The position numbers and the translations under genes are program-made. DNA of 39,293 nt from Actinomycetota bacterium (GTDB lineage Bacteria; Actinomycetota; Actinomycetes; Streptosporangiales; Streptosporangiaceae). The stretch spans positions 1-39,293 of the forward strand of contig PMSU01000118.1 of NCBI GenBank assembly GCA_003168255.1. Direction: 5' to 3'. This document shows, one piece after another, positions 1-8,262 of the stretch. The stretch's first letter is position 1. The number at the start of each line of letters is the position of its first letter. Below the pieces are notes generated by a model. The model was not told the DNA's origin, searched no databases, and worked only from the letters and a program-made list of their open reading frames with translations.

Positions 1-45
1 ATCCAGGATCTCCTCCTGGGACTGGGACTGGGGATCGGCGGACAC
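1..45 (-). CDS. 5' end of an unidentified gene leaving the window
   Basis: A GTG codon at 45-43 is preceded by a near-perfect Shine-Dalgarno GGAGGTG (complement of 51-57) with a 5-nt gap. The open frame then runs to the window edge as 15 codons beginning (M)SADPQSQSQEEILD. The Ser/Gln/Glu-rich start suggests a soluble cytoplasmic protein, but there is far too little to name a family. The call rests on the ribosome binding site and the uninterrupted frame only. Confidence 0.5.
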   Translation of the reverse strand, partial: MSADPQSQSQEEILD

Positions 46-348
46 GGGGTCACCTCCGTCCAGGCGCGGTTAACGAGTGAGGCCTATCAACGTTCTTCGA
101 ACACTGTATCGTAAGGCTACGACAGTCTGCAGCCAGACAATGCACGACACGCCGAAGGATAATCCGCGGGCGGCCGGCCGCCCGGACGCCGGGCAGCGCA
201 TGCGCGTACGGCCCATCGCTTTCCGAGGGAGCGCGAACCCGCCCGCTCTCAAAATCGCCCAAACCAAGACCCTGCGCTGGACGCTCTGTGTCAGTTCGTA
301 CGGGAACCGGCGGATGGTCAGGCGGTGTGGCGGAACGGGTGCGAATTG

Positions 349-822
349 TTATTTGATCTGGCGAGGGTTTGAGCTGCTGCATCTCGCTGGAAGGAGCTGG
401 GCGGGCGGGTGAGCGGCGAGGAAGTCCCCCTGCGGGGCGGGAACATGAGCAGTGGCGTAGTCCGCATCGGCGATACGGTGCGCCAGCCAGCCAGCCTCCG
501 GCGAGGGATCGTGGGAAGCAGTGCGGCGCACGTTCCGTCTACGAGACCAGTGCTGTTGGCAGCGAGGTCGGTGGATGCTCAACACCCAGAGCGCCGCCCT
601 GTCGAGCATGAGCCAGATGGCTCCAAGCGCGTCAGTGATCTGTTCGGCTGACGCACGACGGCATAGCTCCTGGAAGTCCGTCCGCATGCGTCCCGCTGCG
701 GGCTCCGATTCGAACCAGTAAGCAGGGACGGTCGACCATTCGTGACCTGCAGAAGCTGCACCAAGGGCCGAGGAGAGGTCGGCTTGGGTACCCTCACGCC
801 CAGGTGTGTCGTCCGTGACCAT
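349..822 (-). CDS. Doubtful hypothetical protein
   Basis: This is a 157-codon open frame in an otherwise empty 0.9-kb stretch. The first ~90 residues look protein-like, with balanced composition and a hydrophobic stretch around LGAIWLMLDRAALWVL. The second half is Arg/His/Pro-rich and resembles translated non-coding GC-rich DNA. The GGAGG before the ATG is only 1 nt away, too close to be a normal ribosome binding site. Third-position GC is lower than in the neighbouring genes. No family is recognised. It may be an old gene remnant or chance; nothing else convincing was seen between 46 and 927. Confidence 0.22.
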   Translation of the reverse strand: MVTDDTPGREGTQADLSSALGAASAGHEWSTVPAYWFESEPAAGRMRTDFQELCRRASAEQITDALGAIWLMLDRAALWVLSIHRPRCQQHWSRRRNVRRTASHDPSPEAGWLAHRIADADYATAHVPAPQGDFLAAHPPAQLLPARCSSSNPRQIK

Positions 823-927
823 GCCTCCAGCATCGGTGGTGAACCCCCTTTAGGTCACGCCGCCCGCGGATCTGTGCGGGCGGGTGCTGGCCTGGCAGTT
901 CCCCCGGGGCCGGAGCCGATCGCGCCT

Positions 928-963
928 GGCCCGGCCTGCTGACCGCCAACGGCAGGCCGGGCC
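928..963 (-). terminator. GC hairpin terminator of the LuxR regulator gene
   Basis: A perfect 12-bp inverted repeat (928-939 GGCCCGGCCTGC with 952-963) has a 12-nt loop. It starts 18 nt downstream of the regulator stop codon at 982-984. There is no U-tract, which is common for actinobacterial intrinsic terminators. Confidence 0.7.
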
Positions 964-981
964 GCTGAGCAGCCCACCCGG

Positions 982-3750
982 TCAGCGTGGCTGACTGCGC
1001 GCACGTCTGTGCAGGTGGCTGGCGAGCTGGGTGCGCGACTCGACGCCGAGCTTGGCGTAAATCCTGGTCAGCGTGGACTCGATGGTCCGCACGGTTACGA
1101 ACAGCTCGGCCGCGGCCGCCCGGTTGCTCAGGCCCCCGGCGATGAGTTCGGCCACCCGCAGCTCGGCCGCGGTGAGCTCGCCGGTGCCGGGCGCCCGGCC
1201 GCTGACCCTGGCCAGTTCCTCGCGGGCCCTCGCCATCCACAGGGCGGCTCCGGCCTGCTCGAAGAGCGCGGCCGCCTCGCCGAGCGTGGCGCGGGCTGCT
1301 CCGCGCTGCCTGCGCCGCCGCTGCACCGAGCCGAGCTGAAGCAGTGTCCTGCCCCGCTGAACCGGTTCCGGGCTGATCTGGTCGTGCCGCCGCAGGGCCG
1401 TGCCGAGTTCGGCGGCCGCGTCGTCCAGACGGCCGCGCGCGGCGGCCAGTGCGCCGCGGCAGCGCGCCGCCGCGGCAGCGGTGAACGGGTCGCGGTAGCG
1501 CTGCTCGTGGTCGGCCAGCAGGGCGGCGGCGTCCTCCAGCTGGCCGATGCCGATCAGCGCCTCGATGGCGTCCGGCATGATGGCCTGCGTGTTCGGCCGC
1601 CGCCCCAGGCTGGGAAGCTGGGTGGTGAGCGGCCGTAGCCGCGCCGCGGCCGCGGCGAAGTCGCCCAGCGCCAGGTCGAGCGAGCCGAGCAGCGCCTGGT
1701 GGCACAGCAGGTACACCCGGTCGCCCGCCTTGCGGGACAGATCCAGCCCGCGCTCACCGTACTGGCGGACCAGGCCAGGCTGGCCGGCCTGCAGCGCCAC
1801 GAACCCGCATCCGTTCAGTACGCAGCTGATGAGCTGCGTCAGGTCGAGTTGCTCGGCGATCTCCAGTGCGGCTTGCGTCAGCTCCGTGCCGCGCCGCGGG
1901 TTTCCCTGGCGCGCGGCGATGACTCCCAGCCGCAGCAGCACGTCGGCCTGGACGTACTCGATCCCCTCCGCCTCGGCTCGGGCCAGTGCCGACCGGAAGG
2001 CCTGCCCGGCCTCGTCCAGCCGGCCCATGCCCATGAGGTAGAGGCCAGCGGTCATGCTGGGCGGCCCGCGCAGGCCGATCCAGTCTAGGTTCCGCTCCAG
2101 CTCCAGCGCGCGGCCGAGCTGGGCCTCGTCGGCATCGTGACCGCACATCCAGTCGAGGAAGAAGGCCTGCGCGAGCGCGGAGGCCAGGAAAGCCGGGTCG
2201 GCTTCTTGATCTGCGTACTCCACCGCGTGGCGCGCCTGGGTCCTGGCCCGCTCGATGTCGCCCCTGATCGCCCAGATGTCGGACAGGAAGAAGTGGATGT
2301 TGGCGCGAAGCCCCGGCGCGCCGCCCGCCTCGGCCAGCGCCTCTTCGAGCAGCCGGGTGGAGGTCTCGAAGTCGTCCTCACTGTGCCACCCCAGGTGGGC
2401 CAGGGCTTCGGCGCGCTGCGGACCCGGTGGCGCGGTGCCGGCCAGCTCGGTCAAGATGGCTTCCGCTGCCCGCGTCTCGCCGGCCAGGGCCAGCAGCCGG
2501 CCGGCGACCAGGAGGCGGCGGCGGGCGGCGGCGCGGTCGTCCGCCGGGGTGACCGACACCGCCAGCTCGAGCAATTCGGCGGCGGTGGCGGGCGCGCCGC
2601 GCAGTTCCGCGGCCCGCGCCGCGTCATCCAGCCCGGCGGCGATCACGGCGGACGGGCCGTCGGCGGCGAGAGCCTGGTGCCGCGCTTTCTCCTCGGGGTT
2701 GGTGGCGCCGCTGGCCGCGAAAGAGTGCAGTTCCCGCCGTCGGGCCGGCGGAATCTGGGCCAGGACCGCCGACGCGAGCAGCGGATGGGCGAAGCGCAGC
2801 CGCCCGGCGTCCACCTCGAGCAGGCCGGCCAGGACGGCGGCGTCCAGGTCCGCGCCCGGCACGCCGGCCAGGTAGCGCCGCAGCGGCGCGCCAGGCAGCA
2901 CGGCGACCGTGCCCAGCGCATCGGCCACGGGCGTCGGGAGCTCACGCAGCCGTTCCCCCACCAGGCCGCTGACCGTGGCCGGCACGGGCAGCGGGCCGGC
3001 GCCGACCCGGGTGATCCCGCGACGGGCCAGGGCGCGGGCGATCTCCAGGGCGATGAACGCGTTCCCCTCCGATTCCTCGTGGATCCGGTGCAGCATCGAG
3101 CGCGGGAACGTCACGCCGAGCCGCTCCCGCAGCAGGTGGTGCAGTGCCCCGGCGCCCAGCCCGCCCAGCGACAGCACCTCGGTGCTCATCCGGGCTTTGT
3201 CCAGTTCCAGCGGCGGTGCGCCGGGCGCTGCTGGCTCGATCCGCTGCGCGCAGAGCAGGCCGACCCGTTCGGTGTCCAGGCGGCGCAGGGCGAAGCCGAG
3301 GGCAGCCGCGGTCGGTGGATCCAGCCACTGCACGTCATCCACGACGGCCAGGACCGGCGTCGAGGCCGCCAGTTCCAGCAGCGCCGTCCGGAACGCCGCC
3401 GCGATCACCCGCGGCTCGGGCGGGGCAGGCGGCGCGTCCTCGATCAGCAGCGCCACGCCGAGCGCCCGCCGCTGCGGTGCGGGCAGCGTGCCGAGCACCG
3501 CGTCCAGCTGCCCGTCGAGCAGATCGGCCAGGCCGCCGAAGGCCAGCCGCATGTCGCTCTGGGAGGGCGTTGTCCGCAGCAGCGTGTAGCCCCGGCCGAC
3601 GGCCCGCTCCAGCCCTTCGCGCAGCAGCGTGGTCTTCCCCGCCCCGGCCGCCCCGGCCAGCAGCAGCGCCGCAGGGGCGGATTCCAGGGCGGCGAGGAAC
3701 CCATCCAGCACGCCCAGTTCGGCCTCGCGTCCGAAGACCGCACCCGGCAT
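982..3750 (-). CDS. Large ATPase (LAL-type) LuxR-family transcriptional regulator
   Basis: This is a 922-residue LuxR-family regulator of the large ATP-binding (LAL/MalT-like) type. The N-terminal AAA-like ATPase has Walker A GAAGAGKT at residues 33-40 and Walker B ending in VVDDVQWLD (about 136-144). A long helical, TPR-like middle (about 250-850) would bind an inducer or partner. The GerE-type DNA-binding helix-turn-helix occupies about 857-915 (LTAAELRVAELIAGGLSNR followed by TVRTIESTLTRIYAKLGV). The open frame extends to 4518, but that extension lies antisense to the next gene and is low-complexity. The ATG at 3750, directly before the conserved FGREAELGVLDG opening, is therefore preferred, although its ribosome binding site is weak. 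It is divergent from the secreted Ig-domain protein (111-bp spacer) and may regulate it; the inducer is unknown. Confidence 0.93.
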   Translation of the reverse strand: MPGAVFGREAELGVLDGFLAALESAPAALLLAGAAGAGKTTLLREGLERAVGRGYTLLRTTPSQSDMRLAFGGLADLLDGQLDAVLGTLPAPQRRALGVALLIEDAPPAPPEPRVIAAAFRTALLELAASTPVLAVVDDVQWLDPPTAAALGFALRRLDTERVGLLCAQRIEPAAPGAPPLELDKARMSTEVLSLGGLGAGALHHLLRERLGVTFPRSMLHRIHEESEGNAFIALEIARALARRGITRVGAGPLPVPATVSGLVGERLRELPTPVADALGTVAVLPGAPLRRYLAGVPGADLDAAVLAGLLEVDAGRLRFAHPLLASAVLAQIPPARRRELHSFAASGATNPEEKARHQALAADGPSAVIAAGLDDAARAAELRGAPATAAELLELAVSVTPADDRAAARRRLLVAGRLLALAGETRAAEAILTELAGTAPPGPQRAEALAHLGWHSEDDFETSTRLLEEALAEAGGAPGLRANIHFFLSDIWAIRGDIERARTQARHAVEYADQEADPAFLASALAQAFFLDWMCGHDADEAQLGRALELERNLDWIGLRGPPSMTAGLYLMGMGRLDEAGQAFRSALARAEAEGIEYVQADVLLRLGVIAARQGNPRRGTELTQAALEIAEQLDLTQLISCVLNGCGFVALQAGQPGLVRQYGERGLDLSRKAGDRVYLLCHQALLGSLDLALGDFAAAAARLRPLTTQLPSLGRRPNTQAIMPDAIEALIGIGQLEDAAALLADHEQRYRDPFTAAAAARCRGALAAARGRLDDAAAELGTALRRHDQISPEPVQRGRTLLQLGSVQRRRRQRGAARATLGEAAALFEQAGAALWMARAREELARVSGRAPGTGELTAAELRVAELIAGGLSNRAAAAELFVTVRTIESTLTRIYAKLGVESRTQLASHLHRRARSQPR

Positions 3751-3861
3751 AGCAGCAGGATACGAGCTGTCGGCCAAAACATGTGGATTCCCACGTTTAC
3801 CGCCGTATGGTGCGAACCGTAGCGTCGCCGGAACGGTCAACTCGCACGTAGGGGGATCATC

Positions 3862-6800
3862 ATGCGACCTACCACCCGCCGGGCCCGCCGGCTGATCACG
3901 CTGCTGGCCACCACCGCCGTGGCCGTGCCGGTCACCGTCACCGCCGCTGGCGCGGACGCCAGCGCGAGCTCGTTCACCACGTCCGTGAAACACGCGATCA
4001 TCCGGGCCGGCCCGCTGCCGCGGCTCGGGCACCTGGCCGTGGCGCACCGAGCGCTGCCGGACGCGGTCCTGCATCAGGCCTACTCGTTCCGGTTCCGGGC
4101 CCAGCACGCGGGCGCCCGCGTGAGCTGGTCCGCGGTCGGCCCGCTGCCCCCCGGGCTGAGCCTGGATCCGGGGACGGGCACGCTGTCCGGCGTGCCAGAC
4201 GCGGCCGGCAGCTCGGACGTTGTGGTCAGGGGCTATGCGCGTGGCCGCCAGGGCGCCGTCGGGTATGCGAACGCGGTCCTCACCGTGGAGAGGCCGGTCA
4301 TCACCAATGTGGCGGAGCAGCCTGTCCCCGGCGCGCGGCCGGTGGTGCGCATCTGGGGATCGGGCTTCGGCGTGATCCCGGCCGGCCGCGCGGGGCAGGC
4401 CGTCCAGTCGTGGACTGATCACGAGATCGTCGCCACGCCCGGATCTGGCCGGGGATCGATAATCGCGGACAGCGGCCGGCTCACCGTGCCGTCCGACGGC
4501 GCCAGGTGGGCCGGCCACGTCACCGCCTGGCCTGCGGACGGGGCGCGGGAGATCCTGGCCCTGCCGCCACGGGCGCTGCAGGCGAGCACCGGGGTTCCCT
4601 ACCAGGTCACGCTGGCCGCGGCCGGCGGATCGCCAACCGACTCCTGGAGCATCGTGGCGGGCAGGCTGCCCGCGGGCCTGACCCTGGGCCAGTCATCCGG
4701 CGTGATCAGCGGGACACCGGTGTCCGCGGGCCGCGCCACCCTGACCGTCCAGGCCGCCGGCCCTGGCGCCGACGCGGCCCGCGCGCGGCTCACCGTCGCG
4801 GTCAGCGACCAGGTCACGGTGCCGGAGCCGACGGTGGCCTCCAGCCTCTACCAGGGCCTGTACTTCGGCCAGCTCGGCTCGTCGACCCAGCTGGAGAGCC
4901 TGCTCCTGGCCGACGTGGCCACCGACACCTACGCTGCCAATCCGGCGGCGGACTCCGGCGCGGTCCAGACCGAGCTGGCCGCGCTCAAGTCGGCGTTCGA
5001 CAATGCTGCGAACCCGGTCGTCACGGGAACCGGGACGGGCCTGGCCAGCTTCGGCCCCAACCTCGTCCCTCAGCTCACCGGCGCGCTGAGCGTCATGACC
5101 ACGTTCGCCACATCCAGCCAGGCCACGGTCATCGGCAGCGGCGTCCTGGGCGCCGCGCAGTCGATCTACTCGCAGTATCTCCAGTCCAACCTGGCCGACG
5201 CGATCGGCTACGGGCAGGGCTACAACGGGTTCAGCGACCGCACGGTGTACGACACTGGCGACGCGGCCGGCAGCGCGTTCCACGCGGCCGTCTCTGCCCC
5301 GGTCATCGCGCAGGCGGTGTCGTGCGGCCAGTCCTCGGCCGGGTGTGCCACGGTGATCGACTCCCTACTTGAGCCGGTGACGGGCGTGTCGGTGACGGCC
5401 ACGCCCGCGCAGATGCAGTCGGCCGATCCGTCGCTCACCTCCACGCTGCAGGGCCTGGGCATCACCGTGAACTCCGACGGGACGATCACGATGTCGGCCA
5501 GCGACTACGACAGCGCGCTCAACGCGGCGGCAGCGCAGGCCACCACGACCGTGCAGACCGAGTCCGCGGACGACGCGCAGCTCATCGCCGACACCGGGCC
5601 CGATCCCGCGGCGCCTAACGACCCGTCGGCCACCGCGGCCGCCTCTGCCAGCTTCATCGCCGCGACGCTCCCGGATCTGGACCTGACCCTCTCCTCCAGC
5701 ACCATCCTGGCCGCCCTGGGTAACACGGTCGATCCGCAGAGCGCCAACTCCTCCTTCAGCACGCTGCTGTCGGGCGCCACGATCGCCCAGGGCACGGGCT
5801 GGCTGCTCAAGGCGCTCGGGTCGAACAACACGACCCAGGACAACGAGATAGCCGGCACGTTCGCCACGCTGTTCGACATCTGCACCGGCAACTTCGCCGA
5901 CGCCATCAAGCAGGTCTTCAGCCTGCTGTCCGGCGGGAGCGGCCAGCCCGACGAGACTTTCCAGCTCGCTCAGCAGATCGAGGGCATGATCACGAACGTC
6001 TACCAGAACCTGTCCGCGCAGATCAAAGAGGTGCAGTCGTCGCTGACCGCGATCCAGTCGGAGCTCGGCAACCTGTACCAGACCATGATCGCGGATTTCG
6101 CCCTCATCAACTTCCAGCTCGACACCGTGAGCAGCTCGCTGTCGTCGGCCATCCTGCAGCTCGGCCAGCTCCAGTACTCGGTGGACATCACCGACTTCGA
6201 CCTGCTCAACATCTCCTCGGCCGACGTCAACGGGAAGATCCAGGCCGATTTCAACTCATGCCTGGATTACGCGAGCCGGTTCCCTGGCCTGCCCGGCCTC
6301 ACGGCGAGCGCGTTCCAGGCCTGCGAGGGAGACTTCAAGACAGACGCGACCAGCGTGGGCGTGGCGAGCAACCCGGCCGTGGAGTACCAGATCCCCGGCC
6401 CCTACGACAACGCCACCATCGCGGGGAACCTGACCCCCGGATATGACCTGCCCTCGAACCTGCTCTACTTGCTGACCATCCTCAACAACCGATGGCCAGC
6501 GGACGCAACTGCTCCCCCGGCCGGCCTGGTCAACCCCGATGTCTGGGCCGAGGCGGCACTGGGCTACCGCGAGCTCCTCGACGAGAACCTCAAGTACTCC
6601 GCCGGGCCCGAACCCGACCTGGCCGCCGTCGAACTGCCCGGCCAGCAGGCCGCCGCCGCCATCAGCGCGCTGCAGGCCGTGCAGAACGGCCAGGCCCCGG
6701 TCATCAACGACGTGACCGGCAACTACAACACGGCGCTGACCACCCTGGTGAACGACGTCACCACCACCCAGGGCAATTTCCCGACCCAGAACCAGTACCC

Positions 6801-8079
6801 GCCCTACGGCAACTGGCAGGGCTATAGCGCGTCGGCTGGCCCCGAGCAGACACCGGCCGGCGGCATCGGGAGCGTCGACCCCCAGCAGCAGACCAGCTCC
6901 ATGCCGGCCTGCGGCACCACCACCACCGACGCCACCTTCACGGCACAGCCCTGGGAGACCGGGGTGAGCTTGCCCAACTCCTGGTTCCTCCTCTACCAGC
7001 TCGGCAACCAGGCCAACGGCGGCTTCAGCCCGACCACCACGCCACTGTGCGTCGCCTCTTTCACCGCCAAGCAGCACATCACGTGCATCAAGGGCAACTG
7101 CCAGATTTCCTATACCGAGTCCGGGTCGCTCAGCGTCCAGTTCGAGGGCACCGACGGGGCGCTGCACACGATGGATACCCTGACCACCCCGACGACGACA
7201 TGCATCGAGGGCGCCGCGGGCTGCGACACGGTCGGCGGGTACTTCGCCACCGAGATCGGCGAGGCCGGCAGCGTGGCGCAGTTCCTGGCCAACATCGGCG
7301 GCCACACGACGCCACCCGACACCTCGGTGCTGGACAGTGAGGGCGCCCAGATCCTGGCGGCCGAGCAGCTCAAGGTCTACCAGTGGGACGCCGACAACTT
7401 CACCAACACCGGCCTGCCCAGCTACAACACGCTGACCGGCGACATGAAGTCGCTGGCCGGGGCGTTCGAACTGCTCCAGGCGACCGCGCAGACCGTCGCT
7501 CCGTCCGCGTCGCTGAGCAACCAGGCGCTGTGCGACATCCTGTACGGAACCGACCAGCTCGCGAGCTACACCGGCGCACCCAACACCCCCGTGGCCATCT
7601 TGCAGGCCCTGGCCAGCGGCACGGGAACCACCACGCTGGCCGACTGGCAGAACACGCAGTCCGGCAGGCTGTCCCTGGCGCAGACGCTGCTCAACGGCTA
7701 CCTCAGCTCGGCCAGCTCAGCCGGGAACGTGGCGACCGCCGAGGCGCCTGACCTCACGTACGGTGTCCTGGACCAGCTCAACACCGGCCTGCAACTGGGG
7801 CTCAACCAGCCGCCGGCCATCACCGCCCCCACCAAGGTCGGCTACACACTCGGGCAGAAGGTCAAGCTGGTCATCCACTCCTCCGGCTATCCCGTGCCCA
7901 AGCTCACCTGGACCGGGCAGCTGCCCGCCGGGCTCAAGGTCACCAAGGGCAGCGGCAAGCTGACCATCACCGGGACGATCGGCTCCACCGCCACGACCGG
8001 CAAATACCAGGTCACGGTCACCGCCACCAGCTCGACGGGCCAGGCGACCAAGACCATCACCATCTCCGTAAAGGAGTAG
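3862..8079 (+). CDS. Large secreted protein with putative Ig-like domains
   Basis: This is a 1405-residue exported protein. A Sec-type signal peptide is visible: twin-Arg-rich n-region, hydrophobic LITLLATTAVAVPVTVTA, then an AGADA cleavage zone. Domains in order: a He_PIG-type Ig fold (about 64-142, LPPGLSLDPGTGTLSGVP signature); an IPT/TIG-like segment (about 146-217, IWGSGFG and SWTDHEIV); a second He_PIG fold (about 226-312, LPAGLTLGQSSGVISGTP); a long Ala/Ser/Thr-rich helical region with a likely coiled coil at about 706-776; a Cys-containing beta-rich part (about 1010-1130); and a final He_PIG fold (about 1320-1405). The ATG at 3862 has a good ribosome binding site (AGGGGG). Ig-like domains of this sort usually mediate adhesion or carbohydrate contact. 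No catalytic motif, LPXTG signal or C-terminal membrane anchor is seen, so it is probably released. Confidence 0.85.
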   Translation: MRPTTRRARRLITLLATTAVAVPVTVTAAGADASASSFTTSVKHAIIRAGPLPRLGHLAVAHRALPDAVLHQAYSFRFRAQHAGARVSWSAVGPLPPGLSLDPGTGTLSGVPDAAGSSDVVVRGYARGRQGAVGYANAVLTVERPVITNVAEQPVPGARPVVRIWGSGFGVIPAGRAGQAVQSWTDHEIVATPGSGRGSIIADSGRLTVPSDGARWAGHVTAWPADGAREILALPPRALQASTGVPYQVTLAAAGGSPTDSWSIVAGRLPAGLTLGQSSGVISGTPVSAGRATLTVQAAGPGADAARARLTVAVSDQVTVPEPTVASSLYQGLYFGQLGSSTQLESLLLADVATDTYAANPAADSGAVQTELAALKSAFDNAANPVVTGTGTGLASFGPNLVPQLTGALSVMTTFATSSQATVIGSGVLGAAQSIYSQYLQSNLADAIGYGQGYNGFSDRTVYDTGDAAGSAFHAAVSAPVIAQAVSCGQSSAGCATVIDSLLEPVTGVSVTATPAQMQSADPSLTSTLQGLGITVNSDGTITMSASDYDSALNAAAAQATTTVQTESADDAQLIADTGPDPAAPNDPSATAAASASFIAATLPDLDLTLSSSTILAALGNTVDPQSANSSFSTLLSGATIAQGTGWLLKALGSNNTTQDNEIAGTFATLFDICTGNFADAIKQVFSLLSGGSGQPDETFQLAQQIEGMITNVYQNLSAQIKEVQSSLTAIQSELGNLYQTMIADFALINFQLDTVSSSLSSAILQLGQLQYSVDITDFDLLNISSADVNGKIQADFNSCLDYASRFPGLPGLTASAFQACEGDFKTDATSVGVASNPAVEYQIPGPYDNATIAGNLTPGYDLPSNLLYLLTILNNRWPADATAPPAGLVNPDVWAEAALGYRELLDENLKYSAGPEPDLAAVELPGQQAAAAISALQAVQNGQAPVINDVTGNYNTALTTLVNDVTTTQGNFPTQNQYPPYGNWQGYSASAGPEQTPAGGIGSVDPQQQTSSMPACGTTTTDATFTAQPWETGVSLPNSWFLLYQLGNQANGGFSPTTTPLCVASFTAKQHITCIKGNCQISYTESGSLSVQFEGTDGALHTMDTLTTPTTTCIEGAAGCDTVGGYFATEIGEAGSVAQFLANIGGHTTPPDTSVLDSEGAQILAAEQLKVYQWDADNFTNTGLPSYNTLTGDMKSLAGAFELLQATAQTVAPSASLSNQALCDILYGTDQLASYTGAPNTPVAILQALASGTGTTTLADWQNTQSGRLSLAQTLLNGYLSSASSAGNVATAEAPDLTYGVLDQLNTGLQLGLNQPPAITAPTKVGYTLGQKVKLVIHSSGYPVPKLTWTGQLPAGLKVTKGSGKLTITGTIGSTATTGKYQVTVTATSSTGQATKTITISVKE

Positions 8080-8084
8080 CTGGC

Positions 8085-8219
8085 TCAACTCCGCTTGCCC
8101 CGCTCGACCTGGGACAGCCATGACTCCGACCGGCCGGCCAGCCCCGCCAGCACAGCCTGCGACAAGCCGCGCCGCCGCCGGGCCCGGGCGATCCGCTGCC
8201 CCGCCTCCCGCGGATCCAT
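8085..8219 (-). pseudogene. Truncated XRE-type helix-turn-helix protein
   Basis: From ATG 8219 (or GTG 8228) the frame encodes MDPREAGQRIARARRRRG and then LSQAVLAGLAGRSESWLSQ. This is the opening of an XRE-family HTH as found in many actinobacterial regulators. It stops after only 44 residues (VERGKRS, TGA at 8085-8087). Intact relatives continue with the fourth and fifth helices and a long C-terminal domain. No good ribosome binding site is seen. It sits 5 bp past the stop of the convergent secreted-protein gene. It is most likely the surviving 5' end of a deleted regulator; a functional micro-HTH is less likely. Confidence 0.55.
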
Positions 8220-8262
8220 CCCAGTCACGACGCCGTGCACCGCGCCCGCCAACAGAGGTCCG

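Noticed and set aside
46..927. Several short frames near the left edge other than 349-822
   Set aside because: They overlap each other in all frames, have weak starts and no recognisable motifs; treated as non-coding.
2137..3822. 561-codon plus-strand open frame
   Set aside because: It is a mirror of the LuxR regulator gene caused by high GC; Arg/Gln/Gly-rich with no recognisable motif.
3751..4518. N-terminal extension of the LuxR regulator frame up to 4518
   Set aside because: It is antisense to the well-supported secreted-protein gene, is Arg/Pro/Gly-rich low-complexity, and the conserved protein begins at 3750.
6256..7305. 349-codon minus-strand open frame
   Set aside because: It is antisense to the secreted-protein gene; Gly/Val/Ala-rich shadow with no signal or domain.
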